64,000 bases of DNA. It comes from Ostreococcus mediterraneus (lineage: Eukaryota > Chlorophyta > Mamiellophyceae > Mamiellales > Bathycoccaceae). A program made the position numbers and the translations under genes. This document shows, piece by piece, positions 46,986 through 56,908 of the stretch. A model generated the notes under the pieces. That model saw only the letters and a list, made by a program, of their open reading frames with translations. It was not told the DNA's origin and searched no databases. Position 1 is the stretch's first letter. Each line of letters starts with the position of its first letter. The DNA lies in NCBI GenBank assembly GCA_012295225.1, contig WMKK01000017.1, positions 372,001-436,000 of the forward strand, written 5' to 3'.

Positions 46986-49271
46986 TTAAAACATACATAT
47001 CCGCGCGAGCGCAGACGGTGGCGCTGGGGCGGAAGACCTCTGAGAGTTTTTGCGGTTGCGTCTCGATGATTTCTGCGACGTCGGCGGCTTTTTGGACTCT
47101 CCGTTATGGCCATCGCCGATGACTGGGGGGCGTGTTTGCTTTCGGCCACCTCGTTTCGGACTCGCGAGATTCGGAACGTTGGCTTGCGCCTCGCGTGACG
47201 CGCGCGCTTTTTGCAAACGCACGTCAAATTCACTCATACCACGGAAATCAAAATTGACGTCGCTTTCGGCGAGCTGCGCGGTTTCTTCATCGAGCGAATT
47301 GAATAAAGCATTTTCCGCACCCCATCGTGCGAGAAGGTCGCCGATATCGCCGTCGTATTTGCGAATTTCCAAGCACTGAGATACGAGTGGACGAAACCCG
47401 CTCGGGATGATTTTACTTTGCCACGCTTGTTGCTCCTTCTCTCCGGCAAAGTCGCGACTGTCCAAATCTGGCGGATCTAAATCCGACCTTCGCCACATCA
47501 AAATCGGCGTGGCGAGTGTGCGTAGCATTTCTTCATCTTCGGTGAGCTTTGAATCGGCGCTTATTCTCGCCACTGCGGCTTCGAGCGTGGGTAAACACAC
47601 AGGGTCTTTCGACGAATGTTGCACGGCGCACGTCAAGTGATCCAAGTGCAAACGGTTGAGCGCCTTCAACTCGTCTCGCATCTCCTCCAACGCCATGTAA
47701 TCGCCAGACTCAGGATCAATTATGTATCCCTCGTCGTCAGTGTACTTTGAAAATCTCGAAAATTGCGTGCTCGTGGCGACGAGCTCTTGAAACCCGGGGT
47801 CGCGTTGTTGCAACAGTGTCGCATTTTGCATTGCATTCTCCATCGGTGATACGTGCATGCGATGTTTGATGCATTGCACGCAGTAGTCCATGGTAAATAA
47901 TTTGCGCACATGCGAGCCAGGATCAACCAGCGGACGAATATTCCGCGAAATCATCGCACGACCGCCGCGGGGGATGACGGCTAAAGAATACGCCAGTGGA
48001 GTAATGGGACTGCGATTATAAAAGCTCGCCTCTGCCCGCTTCAAGTCTCGTAACGGATCGCAAGAGATGTCGTATTCATCTGGTATGTCCCAAAAATCAT
48101 CAACATTCGGCCCTGGCGAGACTGAAAAGAAACTGAAATCGGAGCATTCGCCGTCATAGTACATGCTGAGCATCCACTCGACGCCATACAAATATTCATA
48201 CACTCGCGTCTTCCGCGACGCCCAACGCTCTGCCGACTCAGCGAACTTTGGATCGTACCCTGGAACTACTAATTTTCGCGCCAGTTGACGTAGGAACTTC
48301 CAATTCACCGTAGTTTGGATGCCAGCATCACTTTGTTCAATGTTTCGGCGCTTTGACGACGTAGACATCGTGTCTTTGCTCGGTGGCATCGGAAACAGCG
48401 GGTCATCCCGGAACCTATACGTCGCGCGCATTTCTAAGTACGCCTTCCAACTACTCTTTACGCCCAATTTGCTACCATTGATGTAATCATTCCCCATCAT
48501 CGCCGACAAACCGATGAAATCCCGTCTCGCGCTGTCGAGCGACGCTCCCTTTGGAAGACTCTTCAACAACAGCTCATCAAACACGCGAGCACTAAACACC
48601 CCGTTATCGCTCATGACAAACACTTGAAATTGTTCGTTCTCCGCGTGTTGTGCGTTACCTTGCCCAAACAACGTCATCGCAAGTAACAACGCATCGCTAT
48701 CCTCCGTGACGATGCAGTGGGAGTGCCCTTCAAAGCGCGGATTATTCAACCGTTGCTGAATCGACTTCACGAGCTTAATCTCTCCTTCCCCAGCCACTCG
48801 CATGCTTGATATTTCATACAACAGGTTATCCCCTTCTTCATCGCGCTCTTTCCTCAACATACGCCGAGCCACGTAATATTCCAACGCTCTGTCTATCTTG
48901 AGCGCCAAGACGCTCCCCGGCGTGATGCCAATCTTCAACAACTTACACATATCATCGCTCAACGGCGTCGCCGCGCCTGCACTCAACCGAATCCGCCGTC
49001 TTCTCTGCGTTATCGTCTTCGCCATCGGTGCGGGTCCATCGAGCGCTAAAGTCACACTATGCCTCGGAGACGTCTTTGCCAACCGGTTGTCCAGCAACGC
49101 AAACAACTTTTTAAAAAACGTCCGTTCACTCCTCGAATGATGCGCCGCAACGTGCAACAAGTTGTTCACATCCACATACACGTGATCGTACACCCTCGGC
49201 GCGCGCGTGCTCGGCACGAACGCCGAGCGATACTCGTGGTGGAGCCATTTATTGTACCCGCAAATGCCCAT
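46986..49271 (-). CDS. Divergent XRN-family 5'-3' exoribonuclease
   Basis: 761 aa. XRN nucleases degrade 5'-monophosphate RNA. The N-terminal nuclease region is recognisable but divergent: MGICGYNKWLHHEY (usual MGVPxFFRWL), YVDVNNLLH (usual LYLDMNGIIH), LDGPAPMAKTITQRRRR (usual IDGVAPRAKMNQQRxRR), TPGSVLALKI, AGEGEIKLV (usual PGEGEHK), TEDSDALLLAM and GLSAMMGNDYI (usual FFVGNDFLP). Most acidic metal ligands seem preserved in these motifs. The second half has no clear family signature and ends with a Lys/Arg/Ser-rich, possibly nuclear, tail. It is shorter than XRN1 (about 1,500) and XRN2/4 (about 900-1,000). It may be a separate algal subclass. Confidence 0.8.
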   Translation of the reverse strand: MGICGYNKWLHHEYRSAFVPSTRAPRVYDHVYVDVNNLLHVAAHHSRSERTFFKKLFALLDNRLAKTSPRHSVTLALDGPAPMAKTITQRRRRIRLSAGAATPLSDDMCKLLKIGITPGSVLALKIDRALEYYVARRMLRKERDEEGDNLLYEISSMRVAGEGEIKLVKSIQQRLNNPRFEGHSHCIVTEDSDALLLAMTLFGQGNAQHAENEQFQVFVMSDNGVFSARVFDELLLKSLPKGASLDSARRDFIGLSAMMGNDYINGSKLGVKSSWKAYLEMRATYRFRDDPLFPMPPSKDTMSTSSKRRNIEQSDAGIQTTVNWKFLRQLARKLVVPGYDPKFAESAERWASRKTRVYEYLYGVEWMLSMYYDGECSDFSFFSVSPGPNVDDFWDIPDEYDISCDPLRDLKRAEASFYNRSPITPLAYSLAVIPRGGRAMISRNIRPLVDPGSHVRKLFTMDYCVQCIKHRMHVSPMENAMQNATLLQQRDPGFQELVATSTQFSRFSKYTDDEGYIIDPESGDYMALEEMRDELKALNRLHLDHLTCAVQHSSKDPVCLPTLEAAVARISADSKLTEDEEMLRTLATPILMWRRSDLDPPDLDSRDFAGEKEQQAWQSKIIPSGFRPLVSQCLEIRKYDGDIGDLLARWGAENALFNSLDEETAQLAESDVNFDFRGMSEFDVRLQKARASREAQANVPNLASPKRGGRKQTRPPVIGDGHNGESKKPPTSQKSSRRNRKNSQRSSAPAPPSALARICMF

Positions 49272-49523
49272 GGCGGCTGTCCTTTCCGTATTCTCTCCGC
49301 GTCGTCGACGACGGACGAGCGCCTGTCGCGGTCGCGAACGCTACGCCGCGCGAATGGTGTCGCCGCGCATTCGCGTGCCGCGCGCGTGCAACCGTCGGCG
49401 CGCGTCGCGTGCGACTGTGCGTGGAGATTTGTGTGGGGGGTTCGCGGCACACGTCGCCTCGTCGGCATTACCGCGCGCGCGCATCGCGCATCGCGTCCGT
49501 GGGCGTTGGACACGCGCGCGGTG

Positions 49524-50390
49524 ATGGCGACGGCGACGGCGGCGACGGCGACGGCGACGGCGGCGACGGCGCGCGCGCGCGGCGACGGCAGGGCGCCGCA
49601 GGATGCGCTGGCGCAACGGAGCCGCACGTCACTCGGGCGACGTTGTACCGTCGCTCGCGCGGCGTCGAGCGCGAATAATGCGAAAGACAAGCTCGAACGC
49701 ATCGATGGATTGTTATCGCGGTGTGGGTATTGCGCTCGAAGCGAGGTGAAGGGGTTTTTACGGGCGCACGAGGTGGTGGCGCTCGAGGCGCCGGTGACGT
49801 CGGCGAGCGCCAAGGCGCGCGCGGAGGACGTTTGTATCGATGGGCAACCGCTTGATAACCCGAATGGCGTGCTTGTGGTGATGAATAAGCCATCGGGTTT
49901 GGTGTGTTCGCACGATGCGCGCGAAGGGGCTAATGTGTATGCGTTATTGCCCGAACGGTGGCGCGCGCGAAAGCCGTCAGTGGAAACGGTTGGGCGGCTC
50001 GATAAAGACACGACGGGTTTATTACTATTTACCGACGTCGGTGCGCTCAATCACACGTTGACGTCGCCGAAAAAAGACATTGGCAAGTGGTATCGCGTGC
50101 GTGTGGATAAGGAAATACCGCAGGCGTGTGTCGAAGTGTTCGCGAGCGGGACGTTGACGTTGGAGGGCGAAACCAAAGCGTGCAAGCCGGCGCGATGTGA
50201 AATTCTAGGACCCTACGAGGCTAGGCTCGAGTTGACCGAGGGTAAGTATCACCAAGTGAAGCGAATGTTTGCATTCTTTGATTGTACGGTGATTGAGTTG
50301 CATCGCGAGAGCTTCGGCGTGCTCAATCTCGGGTCTTTGAAGCCGGGCGAGTACACGACGTTGCCGCTCGATTTTGACTTTGCCGCGTAG
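49524..50390 (+). CDS. Organellar RsuA/RluB-type rRNA pseudouridine synthase
   Basis: 288 aa; converts a specific uridine in rRNA to pseudouridine. After an Ala/Thr- and Arg-rich transit-like leader (partly encoded by a GCGACG repeat) comes an S4-like RNA-binding segment (ERIDGLLSRCGYCARSEVKGFL). The catalytic domain follows: VMNKPSGLVCSH, the active-site Asp in GRLDKDTTGLLLF, and the conserved LTEGKYHQVKRMFA. This order matches bacterial RsuA/RluB, consistent with a plastid or mitochondrial rRNA substrate. The frame is open back to 49059, but that extension lies in the promoter and coding region of the divergent XRN-like gene, so the ATG at 49524 is preferred. Confidence 0.88.
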   Translation: MATATAATATATAATARARGDGRAPQDALAQRSRTSLGRRCTVARAASSANNAKDKLERIDGLLSRCGYCARSEVKGFLRAHEVVALEAPVTSASAKARAEDVCIDGQPLDNPNGVLVVMNKPSGLVCSHDAREGANVYALLPERWRARKPSVETVGRLDKDTTGLLLFTDVGALNHTLTSPKKDIGKWYRVRVDKEIPQACVEVFASGTLTLEGETKACKPARCEILGPYEARLELTEGKYHQVKRMFAFFDCTVIELHRESFGVLNLGSLKPGEYTTLPLDFDFAA

Positions 50391-50492
50391 GGAGTGTGTG
50401 TAAAAATCTAGCTTAGGTTTATTAAAAGTAGTACCGGTACCGTAGTGTATGTAAAAGTAGTAGATAGACAGACGTTGGTTAGGGGAGTACGT

Positions 50493-51971
50493 CTAAAGAA
50501 CACCACCGGGCATGTGGAACTCGGCGGCGAAGGTTTCAACTTCGTCGCGGAGCGCCTTGATTTCTGGCAAGTCGTTCTTTTCTAAGTAATCCTTGAAGTC
50601 CTTCAACTTGCCACCCTCCGTCTTCTTCTTGACATCGATGGCAATCTTCACGCCCTTGTCGATAAGATTGGCGACGCGAACAAAGTCAGCCTCAACCATG
50701 CCGCGCGTCGTCATCGCGGGGCTACCGATGCGAATCCCACCCGGGATGAGCGCGGACGTGTCACGCGGCACAGAGTTCTTGTTCAACGTAATGTGTGACA
50801 TGTCAAGGATCTTTTCGACGCGTGCACCGTCGACACCCATCGGTCGAAGATCGCACAGGATCAAGTGGTTATCGGTACCGCCAGAAACCAACGTGTAGCC
50901 GAGTTCCATCAAGCGGTTCGCCATCGCCGCACAGTTGGCAATGACTTGCTTTTGGTATGCGACAAACTCAGGCGTTTGCGCTTGCTTCAAAGCAACAGCC
51001 AACGCACCGATGGTGTGATTGTGAGGACCACCTTGAAGGCCAGGGAACACCGCGGAGTTGATCGCCGCGGCGTGCTCTTGCTTGTAGAAGATCATACCAC
51101 CGCGAGGACCACGCAGAGACTTGTGCGTCGTCGTGGTGACAATGTCAGAGTACTCGAACGGGTTATCCGCAAGTTCGGCGGCAACCAAACCAGAGATGTG
51201 CGCCATATCGGACATCAAATACGCGCCAACCTTGTCGCAAATCTCGCGCATGCGCTTGTAGTCAAAGTTGCGCGCGTACGCCGAGGCGCCAGCGATGATG
51301 AGCTTGGGACGGAACAACATGGCATTCTCTTCAAGCTTGTCATAATCCACCAACCCGGTTTCTTCATCCAAACGGTACGGCATGGATTCAAAGTACACAC
51401 TCGTGGCAGAGATCTTCTTCTTCGGGGTGTAGAACCCGTGCGTCAAGTGACCACCGTGCGGCAAGTCGAGACCCATGATGCGGTCGTGCGGCTGCAACAG
51501 CGCCGTGTACACGGCAAAGTTCGCCGGAGAACCAGAAAGCGGTTGGACGTTCACGCCCCACTCATTCGGATCCAATCGGTACGCACTCAACGCACGGCTT
51601 TGGCACAATCGCTCGGTTTGATCGATAAACTCGTTCCCGCCGTAATACCGCTGCCCCGGCAACCCTTCCGAATACTTATTCGTCAAACACGAACCATTCA
51701 CCTCCATCACCGCCTTGGACGTAAAGTTCTCACTCGCGATCAACTCCAAACCCAACCGTTGTCGCTCCTTTTCCTTCAACAAAATCGCATACATCTCCGC
51801 ATCGAGTTCAGCCACGCCTCGATCTTCAAACGGCGACGGCGCGCTCGCGCGCAGCCTCATCATCCTCATCGAACGCCCCACGACGCGCCCATTCGTGCCC
51901 CGACGCCCATCTCGCGCCGACAACACATTCACCATCGGTGTCGGCACATTCGTCCGCATCATCGACATCAT
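50493..51971 (-). CDS. SHM: Serine hydroxymethyltransferase, organellar
   Basis: 492 aa PLP enzyme interconverting serine and glycine with tetrahydrofolate; in plants the mitochondrial form serves photorespiration. A Met/Arg-rich presequence of about 45 residues precedes [19 protein letters not shown]. Conserved motifs are [46 protein letters not shown] and the PLP lysine at about residue 284 in [14 protein letters not shown]. Length is normal. Codon choice is strongly biased (AAG for Lys, TTG/CTC for Leu), like HSP70, which suggests high expression. Whether the presequence leads to mitochondrion or plastid is not clear. Confidence 0.93.
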   Translation of the reverse strand: MMSMMRTNVPTPMVNVLSARDGRRGTNGRVVGRSMRMMRLRASAPSPFEDRGVAELDAEMYAILLKEKERQRLGLELIASENFTSKAVMEVNGSCLTNKYSEGLPGQRYYGGNEFIDQTERLCQSRALSAYRLDPNEWGVNVQPLSGSPANFAVYTALLQPHDRIMGLDLPHGGHLTHGFYTPKKKISATSVYFESMPYRLDEETGLVDYDKLEENAMLFRPKLIIAGASAYARNFDYKRMREICDKVGAYLMSDMAHISGLVAAELADNPFEYSDIVTTTTHKSLRGPRGGMIFYKQEHAAAINSAVFPGLQGGPHNHTIGALAVALKQAQTPEFVAYQKQVIANCAAMANRLMELGYTLVSGGTDNHLILCDLRPMGVDGARVEKILDMSHITLNKNSVPRDTSALIPGGIRIGSPAMTTRGMVEADFVRVANLIDKGVKIAIDVKKKTEGGKLKDFKDYLEKNDLPEIKALRDEVETFAAEFHMPGGVL

Positions 51972-52421
51972 CCGCGCGCGCGCGTCAAATTAATTCGCGT
52001 GTTCGCGTCGCACGAATGATGCGGCGGCGGACCCACGTCGAGCTCTTGCCTCTGCGCGCTGTCGTCGTTCGCGTCGCGTCGGACGACGAACACCCGATGC
52101 GATCGGTCGCGATTCGATTCGACTGCGACGATTCGACCGCGCGATGCACGCACTGAGGACGACGCGCGCGACGGTATGCGGCGCACGCGACGACGACGAC
52201 GACGGTGGTTTGAAATTGAAACACATGAAAAAGCAAAATCCGTACATGTGTGTACATGTGCGTACATGTGTGTACACGCGCGTGGCCTCGAGGACGCGAG
52301 AGAGAAGACGTACGACGCGGGCGATCGCTGTGCGAGGTATCATCCATGCGTGCTATAGAGTAGTGCGGTTGCGCTACAACGGGTGAACTATGTTGGTGGT
52401 CTATCTATGGGTGTGGTGGAG
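51972..52421. other. Spacer upstream of SHMT with 10-bp GTACATGTG repeats
   Basis: 450 bp between the SHMT start and the stop of the next minus-strand gene. It holds four 10-bp units of GTACATGTG(T/C) type at about 52241-52276 and a GATTCGATTCGA stretch at 52111-52122. The remainder is GC-rich with no gene signal; it must contain the SHMT promoter and the 3' UTR of the GON4-like gene. Confidence 0.5.
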
Positions 52422-54891
52422 CTAGGGGCGGGACGGGACGGCGCGCGCGGGCGCGGATGACGGCGGGCGTCGGCGGGACGCCTTGAGTTGGTCGTATCGA
52501 ATAGCCACGGCGTCGAGTGAGCGGCCGTGACACGGTGCACCGAGCGCGACGAGGGGTTCAAATGGTTCACCGAACGCGGCGGCGTCGATGATGGCGCGGT
52601 CTTGGTCGATGGTCCATTCGCGCGCCGCGCGGGCGAGACGGGCGGTGGGCGGCTTGGGCGGCGCTCGGATGGCGGCTCGGGCGGTGGCGGTGCCGTCGCT
52701 GTCGTCGTCGTCGTCGTCGTCGCTATCGACCATGTGTTCGCGCTCGCGATCGTCGTCGGAGTCTGAATCTGGTAATTGCTCGCGCGCGACGTTGCGACGC
52801 GCGTCGCCGTGGACGTCGTCGTCGGTGTCTGAATCCGCAATGTCTTCGCGCGCGATGTCTTCGCGCCTCTTTGCGCGCGCCTTCTCATACTCGATGCGTT
52901 TCTGACGCGCGCGCTTGTACCTGGGTATGATTTCGCGCATGAGTACTGGATTTATCGCGAGGTTTGCGTCATTATCGAGCTCGTTCGTCATGAGTTCGCG
53001 CCAGAGCTTGTGCGCGGCGCGCGGAAGACGATTGGTCAATTTGGCGCACACGCGCGTCCACACGCATTCAACGTAGGCGAAATGTCCATCCTTTGACTTG
53101 ATATTCGCGATTTCGCGTTGAATCGTGGATATTTCGTTTTCATCCAACGCCCTGAACACGTGCTCGTACGTCTTGCGAATGCAATTGTTCTCGATATCTT
53201 TCACTTTACCCAGGCGCAAACGCACGTGTCTCGCAACGTCGGCGCACGAGTACACAACGCACAGTGTTTTTGCAATCTTCGGCCAATCGTTGGCGTAGTG
53301 CTTGATTCCAATTGCGAGTAGTTCGTCTTCACTCTTGAGCCACACCGATGCGAGGCGTTTGCGACGATCGGAAACATCTGCACACAAGATTAACGCCGGA
53401 TTTGGACGCACGCGTTCGAGAAACGCCCGTGCGACATCCGCCACCGCCTTGGGAATCGGCTTCCAACGTTCATCATACTTTTCGTCGGCGTTGGCGGCGT
53501 CGAGTGTTCGATAACCACGCAGTCTGTGCGATGGCTCTATCTCCCTGAACAACGTATCTCGCCGAACGTGCGTCGAAGACGGCGGTTGGCGCGCCAGACG
53601 CTTACGTCCGGTGGGCGTGTTCGCCGCCTTGAACGCTTCGCGCGGACTGTACCAAACTTCTGGTGGGTCAATGTACCCCAGATCATTGATAGCGGTGACG
53701 AAATCGAAACTCTGCCGCAACGGTTCGCAATCGAATACCGTGAGCACGTTGCGTGATTCAGGCGCTTTGTACCACGACGCCGTCTCTGGCGTCGGTTGAA
53801 AAAATTGCGCCCCGTACGGCGCCGCGTTGACGCGCCGTTTCAATTCATAATTATCCGATCCAGCGCGTTGCATGGCGGTGATGAGCGAAAACACCACTCT
53901 AGCGGTTGGAATCGCTCCCTTATCCGTAGCCGTCATACAAAATGACTGAAAAAGCAGCTGCGTGTGTTGATGAATTTGTTGGTTCAACCGCGTGACTTGC
54001 TCGACGGTAAAATCCGCCAATCGCATCGTCACTGGCGTCGCCTTCGCGGACTGTTTCCCCAGCCCCTTCCTCCCGCCTCGTTTTCGCTTCACCAGCGGTC
54101 TACGTACTAATGGTTGATGGTTATAATCGCCACCGCCTATTGCGCTGAGCGGACGCGCCGAACGCCTGAGCTCGGATGCGGGCGCGCTCAATCCTCCCGC
54201 GCGCCTCGCCGCGCGTCGCTCCTCTCGCACGCGCCATTCAAACGCCGCCGCCTCAGGGTCTTCCTCGGCGTAATCATCATCGTCGTCGTCATCCTCGTCA
54301 TCGTCTCGTCTCGGCAGCACGCTCGTGCCACCGACGTCAACCTCCCCGCCGTGATGCAACGCGCTCGACAACGACGTCAAGAAATTTTGATACTCGGTTT
54401 CTTCATCCAAAAACGCAAACTCTTGTTCATCCACGCCGAAGAGCTGTTCATTGAGTCCTATGGCGTCGACATCGGCCTCAGCTAAATTGACCTTTGCCCG
54501 GGTGCGTCGCGCCACGGCGTTCGCTAACGTCGCATCATCGTCGTCGTCGTCAGACTCGTCAAACATGAAATCCGCCGCTCGAGCCGCCGCCGTCGCCGGA
54601 CTCGAAAGCCACGACGTATCCCCGCCACCTCCGCGCCCTCGTCTCCCACCACCGCCGCCGCTGTGTGACGTCGATAAACCCATAAACATCTCCGCACTGA
54701 CATCAAAAGCATCGTTGAATAACGCCTCGGCGCGCCCCGGAGACGTCGTCGAATTCAAACGCGACTGTCGCGCGACATCCGCGTCGAGCCATTCACTAAA
54801 GTCAACCTCGTCTTCTAAATCCGCAAAGTCATCGTCGGAATCGGACGGTGCGTCGCTGACGTCGGAATCGTCCATGTCTTCGCGTTCGATG

Positions 54892-54924
<33 letters not shown>

Positions 54925-55124
54925 TCGTCGTCGTCGCGGCGCTGCCTCGCGTGAGCACCATCACCTTCAACATCGTCGTCGTCGTCGTCGTCGTCATCGT
55001 CCCAGTCGCTCGCATCGAGGTTGCCTAGCACGTAATCTTCATCCAGGTCATCATCGCTGGCGAGTTCGTAATCCTCAAGCGTCGGTGCTCGCGCAGTCGT
55101 CGCGCGCGGTGGGGGCGAATCCAT
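52422..55124 (-). CDS. GON4-like nuclear protein with Myb/SANT-like domain
   Basis: 900 aa. GON4L proteins are chromatin-associated transcriptional regulators. The first 300 residues are acidic with several poly-Asp runs. A conserved segment reads DFTVEQVTRLNQQIHQHTQLL, very like the GON4L block, and SRNVLTVFDCEPL is a second one. A Myb/SANT-like domain lies at about 596-650 (WLKSEDELLAIGIKHYANDWPKIAK). A second, weaker SANT-like helix set sits near the C-terminus (REWTIDQDRAIIDAAAFG). The frame opens another 162 codons upstream, but that region lies antisense to NSA2 and its spacer, so the ATG at 55124 is chosen. It probably acts in the nucleus. Confidence 0.78.
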
Positions 55125-55261
55125 CGCCGCCCAAGCGCAACCGCCGCGCTCTGAGGCTGTTGTGCAGTCGCGCGCGTCATAGTACGTGAATGAATATGTT
55201 ACAAGGGCTATGGGTGTCGAGTCAAAAAACACACAACAACGCGTGTGCACGTGTGTGCGCG

Positions 55262-56044
55262 CTAGACGAGCAGCACGCCGTTGACGCACCCGTCGTTTTC
55301 GGGGTTGTTTGTGATTTGCGCGTACTTGCCCCAGACGACTTTGCCACCGGGCGTGACCAAGCCGAGTTCGCTGACGTTGACTTCGATAATCGTCCCCTTG
55401 GTGAGCACGCCTAGGGAGGAGTACATCGGACCGTTGGGGTTCTTCTTCACGCCCAATATCTCGAGCTGGAACGTCGCCTTGAGCTCGGGATGGGTGATGT
55501 GCGCCTTGGTAAACCGCAAGCCCGACGGCCGAATGAAGCGCTCGTACTTTGGAGGTTTGCGCGTAAAGCCCGGCCCAACGAATGTCGCCTTGGTAATCAT
55601 GCGTTTCCATGACTTTTTCATGCGCTTCCCCGAGCGCATGACTTTAAACATCTCATCTTCCGCGATTGGACGCACTTTCGGCAGAGGAACTTCCCATTTC
55701 CCCGCCTTTTCCTTGCGCTTTTGCTTAATCGTATTGCTCAGCACCTTGGCGCGAGACGTTTGCTCGCGATCGAGTAAATACGCTGGAATCGCCCCTGGTG
55801 CGACATCTTCCTCAACCTTGTGCTTATTGTCTCTCTCACTGTGCGAATTAATCGTCTTCTTCATCTCAACCTTCTCCGCATGCCGCTTCTTCGCATACAA
55901 CTTGGCTTTCAAACCGATGAGACGTTGCGCCACCTGACTGCGCTTCTTGGGCGCGCGCGCCTCCTTCTTCCTCGCTCGTTCCTCCGTATCCAGACGCTTA
56001 CCGAAGCGCTTCTGGAACAGCTCGATGTGCTCATTTTGCGGCAT
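55262..56044 (-). CDS. NSA2: NSA2 60S ribosome-biogenesis factor
   Basis: 260 aa, full length. NSA2 joins pre-60S particles and is needed for 27S rRNA processing. The sequence is nearly invariant with other eukaryotes: [19 protein letters not shown], the basic helix region, [23 protein letters not shown], the [19 protein letters not shown] motif and an eS8-like C-terminal beta domain ending [16 protein letters not shown]. Start and stop agree with homologues. The 5' flank carries ATTCG units on the coding strand 57-79 bp upstream, a position shared with the DBP3-like gene. Confidence 0.95.
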   Translation of the reverse strand: MPQNEHIELFQKRFGKRLDTEERARKKEARAPKKRSQVAQRLIGLKAKLYAKKRHAEKVEMKKTINSHSERDNKHKVEEDVAPGAIPAYLLDREQTSRAKVLSNTIKQKRKEKAGKWEVPLPKVRPIAEDEMFKVMRSGKRMKKSWKRMITKATFVGPGFTRKPPKYERFIRPSGLRFTKAHITHPELKATFQLEILGVKKNPNGPMYSSLGVLTKGTIIEVNVSELGLVTPGGKVVWGKYAQITNNPENDGCVNGVLLV

Positions 56045-56100
56045 GTCGTTCGGTCTATCTCACGCGTCGATCCGCACCACCTCTGGCGAGCGAACGACGC

Positions 56101-56123
56101 GAATCGAATCGAACGAATCGAAT
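56101..56123 (-). promoter_or_regulatory. ATTCG-repeat motif upstream of NSA2
   Basis: On the NSA2 coding strand this reads as repeated GATTCGATTCG/TTCGATTCG units 57-79 bp before the start codon. A matching run lies 51-72 bp before the DBP3-like start. Function as a promoter element is inferred from position and recurrence only. Confidence 0.4.
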
Positions 56124-56379
56124 CCAATGAATCTCCAGCCGCCACCTCGAGCGCTGTCGACGCGCGCGCGTCTTCGTCGTTCACCCTTTCCCTCGGTGCG
56201 TGCGCCGATGACTCGAATCACGCGCGCACGCACGCGCGCGTTGTATCGCTCGCGTTCTGTGCGCTGCTCGTCGTCGACCCCGTCGTCGTCGTCGTCGTAT
56301 GTCGTCGTCGTATGTCGTCGTCGTCGTCGTCGTCGTCGTCGTGGGCTGGCGCAGTGGTTTTGGATTGACCACGTCGTCG

Positions 56380-56592
56380 ATTTCACCAATCATGACTCCG
56401 CGGATAGGCCGAGGGTGGGGCTGTATGCGTCGATTTCACCAATCATGACTCAGAGGATAGGCCGAGGGTGGGGCTGTATGCGTCGATTTCACCAATNGCC
56501 GAGGGTGGGGCTGTATGCGTCGATTTCACCAATCATGACTCAGAGGATAGGCCGAGGGTGGGGCTGTATGCGTCGATTTCACCAATCATGAC
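56380..56592. repeat. 53-bp tandem minisatellite, copy number uncertain
   Basis: Units begin at 56380, 56433, 56486, 56523 and 56576. Steps are 53, 53, 37 and 53 bp. The short step contains the single N at 56497 and lacks 16 bases, which points to a collapsed or unresolved join rather than a true short unit. Each unit begins ATTTCACCAATCATGACT and contains GGCCGAGGGTGGGGCTGTAT. The first copy differs by a CTCCGCGG variant. The last is cut after the first 17 bases. Confidence 0.9.
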
Positions 56593-56649
56593 CAGGAGAC
56601 GCGTGACCCACTCGGCGGTCCCCCGCGCGAGCGATCCCGCGGTCGTCCT

Positions 56650-56692
<43 letters not shown>

Positions 56693-56732
56693 GACAGACG
56701 ACGACGCGTGCGGTGCACACGCGGGTGCGGGA

Positions 56733-56765
<33 letters not shown>

Positions 56766-56908
56766 TCTAAGGCGTCGGACGGGCGTAGACAGAGCGCGGC
56801 GTGGCGTCGGACGCGCGTAGAAGGTGGGATCGGGATCGGTGGAGCGCGCGCGCGCGGGCTCGGTGGGCGTGGCGTGGGTATAGTATTATTCGTTAATACG
56901 CGAAAGAG

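Larger units (their letters stand above)
56045..56908. other. Repeat-rich spacer between NSA2 and the RETICULATA-like gene
   Basis: 864 bp with no supported gene. It holds the ATTCG motif near NSA2 (56101-56123), a CGT/GTC trinucleotide tract at about 56279-56341, a 53-bp minisatellite (56380-56592), another CGT tract at 56651-56690 and a GAC tract at 56733-56763. Short open frames here only read through repeats. Confidence 0.8.

Noticed and set aside
49059-49523. 155-codon extension of the pseudouridine synthase
   Set aside because: It lies over the start of the XRN-like gene and its promoter; no homology.
55125-55610. 162-codon extension of the GON4-like protein
   Set aside because: It runs antisense to the NSA2 3' half; translation unrelated to either family.
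56389-56591. Frame translating the 53-bp repeat as GLYASISPIM units
   Set aside because: Crosses an N and a collapsed join, with no start context or homology.
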